64,000 nucleotides of DNA from Apostichopus japonicus. Lineage: Eukaryota > Echinodermata > Holothuroidea > Aspidochirotida > Stichopodidae. The notes under the pieces are model-generated. The model worked only from the letters and a program-made list of their open reading frames with translations, was not told the DNA's origin and searched no databases. The stretch covers positions 2,294,501 to 2,358,500 of the forward strand of contig NC_092573.1 of assembly GCF_037975245.1 (NCBI RefSeq). Direction: 5' to 3'. A program made the translations under genes and the position numbers. This document shows positions 25,435-37,804 of the stretch, piece after piece (the stretch's first letter is position 1; the number at the start of each line of letters is the position of its first letter).

Positions 25435-28400
25435 GTAAAAACAATGTCATCATCCATCAGATGAAAAAAAAGGAAAATCCAATATAAGATTTGGAAGAGG
25501 TGAAAACTTACCAATTACAGAATTGAAAAAAAGATGTGTGGGTGCTTTAATTTCTTATAAACTTTTACATTGTTGGGAAAGGTGTTAACAGCATGCACAC
25601 ACAAAGTGAGATCATGATATATAATGTTCACCTAACATGTTCATGTAACAAGTATTCTCAAGACAAGGTTTCGGTAGTTTGAAAATCACAGCAGTTGGAA
25701 AATTCAGTTGTAAATATACCCCCATATGCATTCTGGATAGAGATATAACTTGATAATGTTACACACATGTATTGTGGAATTGCAACTTTTTTTTTGTTTT
25801 TTTTTTTTGACAAATTTAAAATGGCCTTTAAAAGGACCAGAGAAACTGAAGATGAACAAATTTCCTGTAAATATGAGTACTCAGAAAGTGCATGAACTCC
25901 TTGTCTCAAAATATACATATGAATAAACATAAAATAGTTCATATATTAGTTTATGCTACACTGATTTTTGGAGATAATAGTTAAAGGTCATTTAATGTTG
26001 TGAGTGTCACTGTTATTTTCAAATATTTTTGTTGTGTTGTTATTTTGACATAATTTGTTTTTTATTTTACTTTTTCATCGTATAGTAAGGTTTTAACTGA
26101 CGGGTCTTTCTGTATCATTCAGAAAAATTTAGCTTGCTAAAATCGATTAATATGTATATAAATACTAGGTTAAAATAATCTAAAATTATAGCTGGACGTT
26201 GAAGGAAGGTTTGAATAGATGATTGACATTATGAAAGTATACTAGGGTGTTGCAGTCAGAGAGAAGTGTGATAATAAATTGCATCTGATAAGTTTTAGTG
26301 TTTTGATAGTCATTAAGGAAAGTATTATTGAATTATTTGACATTTAAAGAATCTTTTTTTTTTTTGGACTGTTGTCATAATAAAACTTTGCAACCTAAAA
26401 TTGTATAAAAAAGATACTTAGCATGATTTTGCAGGTAATTTCATACGTTTTGAAGTTACATTCAATTTTACACTCTCGAAGATGTCATGGATTGCATTGT
26501 GATTACATTGTTATTTTGAATTATTCAGTTCATTGCTTTTTGTGGAAAGAAGCAACCTTATTTTTTATTCATTCCATTACATTGGGAAAGTAAAGCTGTA
26601 TTCACATCTGCAATTGAGGCAGAAAGACCGAAATGTTTTAAGTAATAAGAATGAATGCTTCAAGATTTGTTGCAACCTTGTCACATTTTGGGATTAAACT
26701 AAATAATTTGGAAAAGAATGTATAAACATTGCAGCATGTCTATCAATATGAAAGACTGTGAAAGATACTCTGTGTGGTGTAGTGATGTTATTTAAAACCT
26801 CCAAAATTGGTAAATGTTTTTGGAATACTGTCATCCCTTTTCAAAGTTCTTGCATTTATAAAGAAAGTTTTGCGGCCTTACCCTGTAGCGACCTATCAGA
26901 CACTGGATCGGCTATTTTAGTCACTCTATATTACTTCAGAAATATCGGTTGCTATTTAGTTGAACTAGATATGTACCCTGCAGCATTTATATTTTGACAT
27001 TTATGTCAACAATAATAACAGCAAAAATAGTCATAAAATGGATGGACCAAAAGAAATATGTTAAATAACAAAAATTGAGGGGGGTCAGGGGAAGCAGGGG
27101 AGTATAAATGAAACAGATTTCAATTTCATTCTTTGCTTCAACTATACTACAACTCATACATGAGAACTGCTGTGTAAATCTGCCAGTGATAAGGTGTGCT
27201 TGATGAGAATTATGCATCTGATTTATCTGATATAATTTTGGTTACAATTTGGCTCCATTAATAGAGGAGTAAATCATTAGTGGTCTAATCACAGTTGTTG
27301 GTATTATTATTATTTTCCCCATGTTAGTGTTGTTCAGTATAAGGTAATTTCAGTGCTGGTGTCATTACATTACCGTACTTGATAATTTCAAAAAAAGCAA
27401 AAAAACAACTTTTGAACATCATTTCAGCATGTGTTTGTTTTTCATCATGTTGAGAAAGAATGAAATCAATGCATGGTGATGATGTAAACGGTGTTCTTTT
27501 TCTTTCTTTTTTCTCTTTTCTTCATCCTGGGTGCACTAAAGTGTAATTAAATACATTTACATATTGATATATATGTTGGTGATCCTGTTTCCTCCCGAGT
27601 ATTAATGATGGGATATATTTGGCAGCAATAATCTTTGTATACTTAAAGAGAACAGTTCAAAACAACTTTTAAAAAAAATATTGTTTATCTGAAATACATT
27701 TGTATGTATGAAACGTTGTACTGTTTTGCATCCTTGTAATTCAGTATTTTTGTTGCTTTTGTTTTTTTAATTTTCATTTATTATGTCACCCTTAACAAAG
27801 TTGCTCTGCAGTTCTACATCAATTCCTATCTATTCGTAGGGTCTTCATAAATTTGACAGGCAAGAGGGGAGCATTTACTTCAATTGTCTAATATTTTTTG
27901 AACCAAATATTCTGATTTGTTTGAGCAGTCTTTAGTTTGATTAGTCAGAATAGTCCATCACATTAACCTTCAGTTTGTGGTTCTAATCTTTTTCAAGCTC
28001 ATAAAATACCACCAACACTTTGGATGAAATTGCCTGGGTTAGTTCTTGCATTTGTATCATGTTTATCAGATCATATTTAAGTACAGTGCACGTATAAAGG
28101 TCTTGAATCATAGCAGGTTGTCTGCGATTTTATTCTTACAAGTTTAAAAGTACCTATTGTGATGGGATGTAGGCTGCCTGTTTTTATCTATAGGTGGGAT
28201 TGTCAGTAACGTGTTAAATCAGATTGCCTTGTCTGTGGTAGATAGAAATGTGTTCAAAGCAATACAGTGGTTATGGGTGTATGCAGGGTGGGAGGGGGGA
28301 CTAGCATGAATTTTAATATTAAAGCATCATAGTGTACTGATTGTAGAGTCGTTCCATTCTTAACAGTACTGTTGTTCATGAATTCCAAAGATTGGCTTTA

Positions 28401-29544
28401 CTGCTTTACTCCCATTTCATTAATTGTAATGGTGTATTGCAATTTTCAGGGTGAAAATTTCTGGCGAAATGAACATAACACTTTTGGGTAACTTTGAACT
28501 GGTTGCATTGTTGTGTGTGCTCCAAAACTATAAGAATATCAAACCACAAATAAGCACTGATAAACATAAGAAAAACTTTTTTCTGCAGAAAAATATGCAC
28601 CAAAAAGAACCTGCAAAATTCTGCATCAATAGTTCAGCCTGAATAGAATGATCATTTTTGCTTTTACTTCTGTTGGAGAGGGTGGGGGGATTTTGGGGCT
28701 GCAATAGGGCTAAAAAGGTTAGATTATTTGGCACTTTTTAACTCTATTTGAACATTCCTTCCCTTTGCAACATTAATTGTTTTAGACTTTATTCAATATC
28801 ACTGTTGAGAAGAGAGTGATTACAACGATGATGAAATGTTTAATTTTGTAAGTACAAGTAGCAACTTTCATCTAACTTTAATAATTGATGATGACTATTT
28901 GTAATACCAAAATTTGTAATAAATAAAATCCACTGTATAAAATATATCTGGAGATTAAAAAGCATTGTATCGAGCTCAAAACCATGAAAAGAATTCAACA
29001 CATGTGTATTCTATATTTTCTTTTGTTTCTTCATCTTTCTTGTAACATTTCACAGTAGGTGGTATTCATGTAGATTTTCAACTTAAATTACTGATCTGGT
29101 GAAACTTTCTGGATTAAAGTCTCATAAAGACTTAAGCTAGCAACATAAAACAAGACTCAAACGTAATATGGGAAGAGTATGCAAATACAGCATTTGACCT
29201 GAAATCATGGATACAACAATGAATTCATGATACTTTGAGGTACCATCAATCATGATTTGCGGTGTGTCTGTTATTCGATAATAGTCACTTGAACTCGCAC
29301 TTGCCCTGAGGGAATAATACTCGCACTCAGGCCATTTCGGGGATCTAGTATAGATATTAGTACAAGATTATGTAATCGTACTCAAGCTTAGAGCTTGAAG
29401 ATATGTTGGTACTCATAACAATAGGACTTCTACTTCTATTCATGCTCTTGTACAAGACATCTGCTGATCAACAATTTTCTTCACCAATTTATATATGTTG
29501 TAGTCCAGGGAAATATCATAAACTGAATATTCATTACACAGCAA
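25435..29544. other. SPG21 3' untranslated region and downstream flank
   Basis: No coding gene is visible. Candidate poly(A) signals for SPG21 are AATAAA at 25922-25927 and 26379-26384 (the latter after a T run) and AATAAATAAA near 28918. The sequence is AT-rich and has few of the TE end signatures found elsewhere in the window. A long 3' UTR is plausible. Confidence 0.45.
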
Positions 29545-29551
29545 GTACACA

Positions 29552-29750
29552 CAGCCAGTTGGGACAATTTCCTACTGGTAATACCACTCTAAAATGTACA
29601 CCAATATCATGCTCTCAAAGCACTGGTATTGTCAGTTCCTAACATTGATCTGATAGAAACATGATATTCATACTGCTCGTACTGACAATACGAGTGCTCT
29701 GAAGCGGGACTTGACACTACAGTATAGAAAAAAATTGTCCCAACTGGGTG
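29552..29750. mobile_element. 199-bp palindromic MITE with 7-bp target duplication (copy B)
   Basis: The left end CAGCCAGTTGGGACAATTT and right end AAATTGTCCCAACTGGGTG are near-perfect inverted repeats. GTACACA flanks it at 29545-29551 and 29751-29757. The inner part is palindromic too (GTATTGTCAG and CTGACAATAC). It lies between SPG21 and MRPL34. Copies A and B have CA...TG ends and an unusual 7-bp duplication. P-superfamily elements can make 7-8 bp duplications, so a P-like origin is possible but unproven. Confidence 0.85.
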
Positions 29751-30123
29751 GTACACAGCACATCCCATCATGATAAAACTCCAAAGTGGTGACAAACTTA
29801 TCATAACTGCAGGATAGTTTGGATTATAATTTACTAATAGTTTACAAATTATGTTTATCATATATACTAGTGTATATACTACAGTTCTTTGTATGAAAAC
29901 TGGTATGCCTCTTTGCAATTTGTAAATCTTAGTTGCATAGTCTACAGATATTTTTTTCTTCTTCCAAAACGATTGTTAATCATCCCTATCAAACAATACA
30001 TTGTTCAAATTGTTTTCCAATATTCTGCCATATCTCCAGCTGATTTTTCACTGCAATAGTGTCAGTCAGGCAGTCACTACTCTCAACATTTGCGACAACA
30101 TTGTCCAAGCCTGATTTGTCCAT

Positions 30124-31500
30124 CTAGACACCTTTGAATGGTTTTCGGTTAAAGTTGCCATGTACGAGTAATGTCTTTCCTTTCAGCATCCTCCTCCAAA
30201 GGATTTCCATTCCTGATATTGTTTTCATTCTCTTGTGGTATCCATGTTTCCTCAACCTCTTCCTGACACTAGGTTGATACTCATTACCTCTTGCTTTACA
30301 TCTCACAGATTGCAATCCCATCAAACTGAAAATAGAGCTCTGATGATTTCCAGTTCTCATTGTCTGAAGGAATGGTCTGTTTTCATTTGTTACATAAGAC
30401 ACAGTCCTTACACAGTTGCATTGGAGAGGTGAGATTGCTGGGAGATGTCTGGAAGAATGACTTGTCGAAAGTGGAAATGCTGCCTTTATGCTGGTCAGAG
30501 GATGAAGATGTGGTGGTTGCCATCTGAAAGGAAATTATGATTTGGTACTTGATCAATATATGTCTATGTACATGTTAGCAGAATCATAACACATGGTAGT
30601 GATTGGTAATGATAGCAGTATTTCAAATCAGGGAGCGATGTCAAAGGGGTAAAATTGGTAAATACCTATTTGACAAATTGCAATCACTCAAGTCATTTCT
30701 AAAATCAGACAGCTCTAGAAGCAAATTGGAGTTACCTTGGACTTCCAATCTAATTCAACAAAAACCTTGCATATTTAATAGCAGCAATAATAAGCAATCA
30801 ATCATAACAAATATAAAAGAATAAACCCTAATAATATGACTGTTTGGTAAGCAAATTACCCTTTAGCAAAATAAATTTCTGCTCTAAGAATTAAGCTCAG
30901 TTCTTTTAAGGTGTACTTGCTTTTATTCTTAAACTGCATGCCTAGCCGTATGCGAACATAAAAAGTGTGCAAACTTCTCCATTGCACATGATACAGTATA
31001 AGGTATTACCAACTACGATCTTGACAGTGCTGGGAGCTACTGACAGTAACTACACACCATCTCACACTGCACAGTACTTACCATAGGCCAACCCTGCCTT
31101 CAGTAGTTAAACTTCAAGATCACCTGTATTGTCAGTATTAACATGCTAAAAATTCCTTAACCAAAGAATCAGATTTGAAATGGAATGCCCCAGGAGTAGA
31201 AATTTTCTAACGGTAGTACTAACATTGTGTTACAGTGTACACGTGATGCTTTATTTTTTTCGCAGAACCCATCACTCCCTGTACAGTAAACTACAGCAGA
31301 CACCAAATGTCCACAACCCTAATAATAACTTAGGCCTACGTTAGGCTAGATTGAAGATGTGCTTCGAATAATCAGTTTGTTTCTGCATGTTGGTATATAG
31401 TTCAAGGGGGATTTTTAAATCATTACTTGTTTTAATCAAATTGAGAGTACCTCTGTGGTAGCATGACAGCCAGGCGTGAGCAGGTTCGCAAGAAATTCAT
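30124..31500 (-). CDS. MRPL34: Mitochondrial ribosomal protein bL34m, two exons
   Basis: Exon 1 is 31500-31451 and exon 2 is 30523-30124 (stop TAG), giving 149 residues. The donor (AG|GTACTC) and acceptor (TTTCCTTTCAG) join in phase. Exon 1 supplies the start MNFLRTCSRLAVMLPQR, rich in Arg, Leu and Ser and free of acidic residues, as in a mitochondrial targeting presequence. Residues about 95-138 are the bL34 domain: RGNEYQPSVRKRLRKHGY, then WRRMLKGKTLLVH. Vertebrate MRPL34 shares RGNEYQPS and RRMLKG. The protein is a component of the large mitoribosomal subunit, and the domain is highly basic as expected. A short tail follows (GNFNRKPFKGV). The gene is convergent with SPG21. Identity is firm; exon 1 is inferred from splice phase and presequence character. 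Confidence 0.9.
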
Positions 31501-32309
31501 GATAAACTGGTTACTATTTCACACGATATGGTGTCCACAAAACATAATGTATTTATTTCTGTGTGTACTACCGTACCTGTGCTGAGCTAATATAACACCG
31601 GCGATGTATTTACACGTTCAATATTGTGACTTTTAATGTTTTCCCTGTAATTTGCACACCGCGTTTATTGAAAAGATATATAAGATCGGTTTTGCTAATA
31701 TACAGATTAAAAATATAAATTCATGAATTTAAATGGGATATATATTAACAAAAAGGATAAGATGCTTGTAAAAAAAACATTCAGAAAATATGAAAAATAT
31801 GGGTAACTTTGACAAATTAAAATATAATTGTGTATATTATGACTGGATTGAATGCGTTCGAAACACCCAATATTGAAGAGGAGTCCTGCAGTGCTAAATC
31901 GATCGAATGTATCTGAAATTCCCGCAGAACGTGTAAACGCATGAAAGGTCAATAAATCATAACAATCTTTCGTAACTGTGTGGGCGTCAATCCTGGGGGG
32001 CAGGGGGACATGTCCACACCCCCTCCTCCCACTTTTTGAGATTGGGGACACAATATCAAATGCCCCCCCTATACGTGGGCACATTTTTAAACCACTAACC
32101 TATACTGTGTCATAATTTTTTACAACTCTTCCGCCCTTTGTAAAATGTTTAAAGATTAAACCAGTGGAAACGGTTATTTTCCGAAACGGGATACAACATC
32201 GAAGCACGAAATGCTGGGCTTCCCGACATGAATTTAGAGGGGGGGGGGGGGGGAGATGCATGGTCACAGCAAGAAAGAAATTATAATTTACAAAGGTATT
32301 CCAATTCTA

Positions 32310-32501
32310 CGGTGGCTTAATAGAGACATACGGGGGAAAGGTGGTCCTCAAATCTCAAAATTTTGACTTTTTATCTCAAAATTTTAGTAAATAAAGTATT
32401 AAAAAATTTGACGTTCAAAAAAAGGCGAAATTTTGAGATAGAGAAGTCAAATTTTGAGATTTGAGGACACTTTTTTTTCCTATATCCCTATTAAGCCACC
32501 G
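32310..32501. mobile_element. 192-bp foldback MITE with TA target duplication
   Basis: CGGTGGCTTAATAG at the left is matched by CTATTAAGCCACCG at the right. The inverted repeat continues inward with gaps for about 75 bases per arm (GTCCTCAAATCTCAAAATTT and its complement). TA lies on both sides (32308-32309 and 32502-32503), as for Tc1/mariner-type insertion. The arms consist of the TCTCAAAATTTTGAC motif also found at 7890-8640 and 41280-41640. Confidence 0.8.
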
Positions 32502-33189
32502 TACAATTCCACTTGTTTCAAAGATTGAGTCCTAATTTCCACAAGAAAATACAATTAATTATTGGCATATCTTCTGCATCGCTTCATACGTTAAAGTGGT
32601 AGATTTTTACATATCACCTTTAATTTGCTAATAAGAGCACCGATACGGGATTCTTATTGGCGGAGGGGAAGGGGGGCAAGACAGCCTGAGGCCAAGACAA
32701 AAGTTGTCAAAATTCACCAACTTTACATGTTCAAAAAAGGTGTATTTCAAAATCATTGCTTTGGGAATTTACTTACTACCTTTGGGATCACATCACAATT
32801 AATCTTTTGTTTTTAAATTGCGTCTAGTAATCTGTAAATATTTCAGAAAATCATCACGACCGTCTAATTTCAAATGCGAATAGATGTGGCTGGAGGGTCA
32901 GAAAGCATGTTTTAGGGGATGTAAACTGCTATTTCTGAGCCCTCATAGTCAGCTCATCAGAATTGGAGTATAACTTTTATGGCCTACGGTACATAAGAAA
33001 ATATCTCAGTGCATCTTATATACTAAGCTTAGGCTAAGTCTACCAGAATAGGATAAACATTCTAATTTTTAAATTTGCTGGATATGAACCGCAACTATTT
33101 TTTCCTTTTAATTCATTGTTTGTGTGTATCTAGACCACTTCCATACTAATTCGTGTATAAGTGACAGCAATTGGATCTAGTAATGTTGT

Positions 33190-33600
33190 ACTTGACTTCA
33201 AAATACATAAAGGTCATATAACAGCTCTTTGGCTTGAGGATTTATCACAGGAGTGTATTTTGGGTTCATCAGAGGTCAAATCGTACAAATCTTGTCAACA
33301 TGATATTACAATATTGGAAGCTTTGACATATCTCATACTTGGTTTACTTGGTTGAAGGTGTATAGCATTGAGTAAAAGAAGCCTGTTGATTTTGGTGGAT
33401 GTCAAATGTTATTTGGGGACACCAGGTCAAATTGTGAAAGCCTTCATACATAACATTGCAAGGAGGAAACCTCGGACAGAACTCATATTTGGTTGTAGAT
33501 GTACCATATCAAATTTAAGGAGCCTATTGTTGCTTTTGATGGCGCTCAAAGGTCATTTGAAGTCAACAAACGCCTGACATTTACTTAAAGTAGAACGATA
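33190..33600. repeat. Degenerate ~148-bp tandem repeat, locus 1
   Basis: Equivalent points GGAAGCTTTGACATATCTCA (33317) and GGAAACCTCGGACAGAACTC (33464) are about 148 bases apart. Shared blocks include CACCAGGTCAAATTGTGAA, TCATATTTGGT and AGCCTGTTGATTTTGGTGG. It recurs at 35390-35640 in the same orientation. Confidence 0.7.
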
Positions 33601-35133
33601 GTGACAGAAAAAAAATCTCTCATTTTCATATATAATGTAGTTTATATGTTACCAAGCAACATATTTTTTTAATTTTCCAAATAGCACACCGGAAAGTTAT
33701 AAAAAAGGGAATTAAAACATCGTTTTTTCGCCTCCGTAATTTAGGAATTTTCAAACACTGCAACGACCTTGAACAGCCCTCAGGTCAGTGAATGACGTCA
33801 CTGTGATGATCTTTTCTGTTGTGAACTGTTCAGTACGGAGCTGTGCGTGCATTTCGTGTCAGCATAACTGTTATTTTCCGGCGTAATGTTCAAGACATAA
33901 ATAGATAATGAATATCATAGTGTTTCTTGATTTCTTCACCACGTATTTACAAGTTTTTTTTACGAAATTTGCGGCGATTTCGCAACGATTTCCCAATATC
34001 TGAAGAGGTAACTCGCAAGCTGACCCAAAGTAACGTAAATCTCAAGATCACGTTTTTGGCGGGTTTTATACAGAGTGATGTATGAATGTGCTCACTTACC
34101 AGTCAAACTGGCACAATAACAATAGTGAAGATGGTCTCAAACGTAGATTAGTATAACATCCGAAAGAAAATCCAAAGTTCTAAACAAAGTAGATTCGCTT
34201 GTATGCACTAGGCCTACTGTAAAACATAAACGTTCCTTATTCCGTGCGTCATTAAATCCAACAGAAAGGTTTCATTGAGCTTGAAATACAACTGCATTTG
34301 AACTCAATCGAGTTGTTAGTCTAGCTCGAACAATTTTCTCACTACATGCAATGCCTATTGCGTTCATTCACATGCATGCCTCGTGGTTTGGGCTTCAGGA
34401 GGAATCGTATTCTAGCCCAACTTCACGTAGGTCCGCAAACGGTACTTTCACACTGTGCAAACATAAGTGACAGTGTGCGCTACCGTAAGTAATACTTACA
34501 CGATATTTTGTTTCGCTCGAGCATACACACATTTCCTATTCGTATTACATTTAAAGTGGTTTCGAGGGTATGAACACATCTCTGCCCCAAAAAACTCTGC
34601 CTAAGCGACGTCCATGCCCCAATTGAAATTTGCACATGGATTCTCTCCTCACATAGTCATTAGGTTGTTCACGTCTGACATGTCTTCCAGTTCCAACACT
34701 TACTGTTGCATTTATCGGGATATATATAAATAATGCGGCATAAAAGCATCAATCTTTCAAACTTTTATTACTTTAGTGACCTTGCCACACGCAAATTTCA
34801 ATTGTGAAACATCTTCTGTGAAGTGGGCAGAACAAACTTTCACATTCTTGCCATGAGAAACTCCTGGTGCGATGAAGTCTTTCCTGGTTCTCCTCACAAG
34901 TCGTATCCATAGTTTCCGATATCTCTCACTACTTTTTCCGCTTGGAAAATTGAAAAAAACTTATTGTAGAGTCCACATTCGTTCTGTTGCATCCCCCTAC
35001 AACGCAATTTCTTGGATTTTGCTATAGTGGTTTACGTTGTTTGTCGAGTCCAATATAGAGTAGGTTGCAACTAAACTTACACACTAAGTGCACACTGCTG
35101 AAGTACACTCACGTTGTTATCATCATAATGACG

Positions 35134-35344
35134 TCACATGTCACTGTAGATCACGTGATCATCATATCGCTTTTCGCGAAAAGCCCAATTTTTGTTTAAA
35201 AAATCAACGAGTTTAGGAATTTTTTTTAAGCCTTTCCCAACATCGGATTGACTTGAATTTTCACATGTGTAAAATGGAAACCAACTAGAATACTCTTGAA
35301 TAAAATCGTATTTTTTCGTCGATGGTGAAAAATCACTATCGTTC
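35134..35344 (-). other. Unrecognised open frame, about 70 codons
   Basis: From the ATG at 35344 it reads MNDSDFSPSTKKYDFIQEYS and continues to a stop at 35134. The frame also runs on upstream into repeat DNA without a stop. It has no domain I recognise and lies between two blocks of the 148-bp-type repeat. It could be a decayed exon of a mobile element or chance. The 3' end overlaps TGACGTCA-like and CACGTGAT palindromes. I do not claim it is a gene. Confidence 0.2.
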
Positions 35345-35389
35345 ATCTTTAAATCCCATCTTACCTGTCTGTCTACTACACTAACGCAC

Positions 35390-35640
35390 CTACCTAAACA
35401 TAATATCGCAAGGGAAGCTTCGACAGATCGCATATTTGGTATGTACATTGAATACAAAAGGCCTAATGGTCGTTTGTGTTCACCAGGGCAAAATTGTGAA
35501 GACCATGTTTTACACAATATTTCAACAAGGACAGATGTCATATTTAGTATGTTGATGTATCTAACACATTTAGTACAAGAAGCCTGTTGTTGCGGTCATT
35601 CGGGACAGCCTGTGTCATTGTGAGTTTATTGTTTGTCACA
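35390..35640. repeat. Degenerate ~148-bp tandem repeat, locus 2
   Basis: Blocks GGGAAGCTTCGACAGATCG, CATATTTGGTATGTA, TTCACCAGGGCAAAATTGTG and AAGCCTGTTGTTG match locus 1 at 33190-33600. One unit is shortened to about 108 bases. The two loci, 2 kb apart in direct orientation, could be ends or subterminal arrays of one element. Confidence 0.65.
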
Positions 35641-37804
35641 TCATGCATGCTGTTCACTATATTACTAAGATCAAGTATGTTGAACACCCATATTATGTCA
35701 GATGCATGAAGAAAAATTCTCATGTGACATCATCGAAACCACGATGCAATTTTGCATTTTGGTTTTGGCTACTAATTTTTGCCTCCTGTACAGCACTGGT
35801 TATTAATGTTGTTTTGGGTGGGATAAACCGGATTGAATCTTAGTTTGTGGTTATTTGGCCCGGACAATTTGTCGATCCGAATCTCTTCGAAAAACAAGGA
35901 CCATGGGTTGTACGGTATATAAGGTATTTCCTTTTTGTACCAAATAATACATCTAAATATGCCAAATGAACGGCGAATATCTAATATTTCAATGACCACG
36001 TGCATTTTGATCTTTGTTATGCAGATAGCATAAAGTACGAAACCTTTTATCATATGTCACAAAAGTGTGATTTGATCCTACACACCACTTTTACCAGCCT
36101 AGATCTGTTTCTTGCAAATGTGGCCCGAGAAATGTTTTAAGCGGCTACAGTATTCAATATTTCGATCCCCAGTATTATCTGTAAGACTATAAGACCATAT
36201 GAGATACACACAACATAGAAAATTAACTTAAATATTATTCAGATCAGTATAACAGTCTCATCTTAGGTTGAATACGTTGCTCGACAGATGAAGTGCATGG
36301 AGATACTCTGGAAATCTCAGCGACAACACTTGAAAAATAATTGTTTCAATGTTGTAAAAACATATTCAGAACTAATGTCTTGCCGGGATGTGCCGGTATC
36401 AATCTTTAAGTAGGTCTTCTGATCATAGGCATAAGCGACCGTTTTTACAAATTGTGACGGGGTTGGGTCTGAGCTCCCATGTTCCACTTAACCTGAGTAA
36501 TATACTGCCCGAAAATTGCCCATATTCTTGCCGAATTTACCACTTTATGGAGGCTGTAGTCCCAGTCACACCTCCTACGTCTGTGCATAGTCACAATTCT
36601 ATTCAAATAAGTTATGCCATCTTGGACAAGACAAGAAAAATATACAAGAAAATACAAGAAAAAATACAAGAAAAGTATGCGTGTTTGTTTGTATAATTTC
36701 TGTCTCCCTGTACCTGTGACTACGGATTGACGCCCCTGCGTGACTGTAATCTCTTTTATCGCCGCCTCGTCAGGTTACTATTTATACGTAGTCTCTACCA
36801 TATATTAATGTTTGTGTCGTAACAAATGAAGAGGAGAAAACACGCATCGTCGTGTTGAGAGCCGTTCAATGTGAGCTCATGCATTGGACTATCCGGGGCC
36901 TTTGCTGCATACTCAGCGAAATGTTTTCTATAAGACGTAACGATATAGGCCTAGTCATCCTGAAGTAATCGTTTTTGCTGTTTCGCTTCCCTCCCGCGGG
37001 TGGGCATATTCCATAATGCTTGTTCCGTTGTTGATATGTAAAGTACTACAGTTTATTCACTTTATCAGGATGAGTGAAATGCCTATAGGCTGTGATATGT
37101 TATTCATGGAAAATACAAACAGCTGGATTGTTTTTCTCGGGTACAATCAGTGACATGATTATAATATCTTGAAAAGTATTTCTGTTTTGTGACGTAACTT
37201 TTTTATTTTGATAATTTGTGATCAAGTGACTTCATTACAACTGAACAGTGGTTTCTGTAGGGGTCCTCATTGCGGCGTCCAAATGTAATAATAAGAAGAA
37301 AAAATAGGACTGTTTGATCATTTGTCCATCATTGCACAGTCGCAAGATACTGCCCACTGGATGTGCGCAATGAGCTTATAACCTGAATATAATTAATAAA
37401 TTTCAACACGTAAACATATCAGAAACGGAACGTTTAGTCTTCGTAATCTCTTCAAAAAGCTATTTGTCAGTATCGGCATTTCAATATGTACCGGTATATC
37501 TCCATATATTTGTGGCATCACTTGTCAACGTATATGCCTAAGGCCATTTGGCAGTATTCTAGTATACATGTGTGGGGTGGGGGAGTTGGAGGAAGGGACG
37601 TTTGGGCAATGAAAAACGCATGCAGGTCGCGACTGAACAGACAGTAAGAATTTCAGTACCTTAATAGAATTTCGTTCAGCTCATAATAATGATTAAGTAT
37701 ATTCATGTATGGTACGAAGTTAACCCTATATATTGTCAGCATTTCGCGAAAAAAATTAAAGGTTTAGTATAGCCTCTTAGTACAATGAAGACCTTAGTTT
37801 CGTG

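Larger units (their letters stand above)
31979..36738. mobile_element. Possible 4.76-kb composite element with hAT-like ends
   Basis: The right end, read inward, is CAGGGGCGTCAATCC. The left end is TGTGGGCGTCAATCC, sharing the 12-mer GGGCGTCAATCC. The flanks are CGTAACTG (31971-31978) and CGTGACTG (36739-36746), a 7-of-8 match. If real, this is one old insertion holding nested material: a TA-flanked foldback (32310-32501) and two sets of 148-bp-type subrepeats. I see no transposase. Because the terminal bases and one target base differ, this is weaker than the other cases. Confidence 0.45.
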
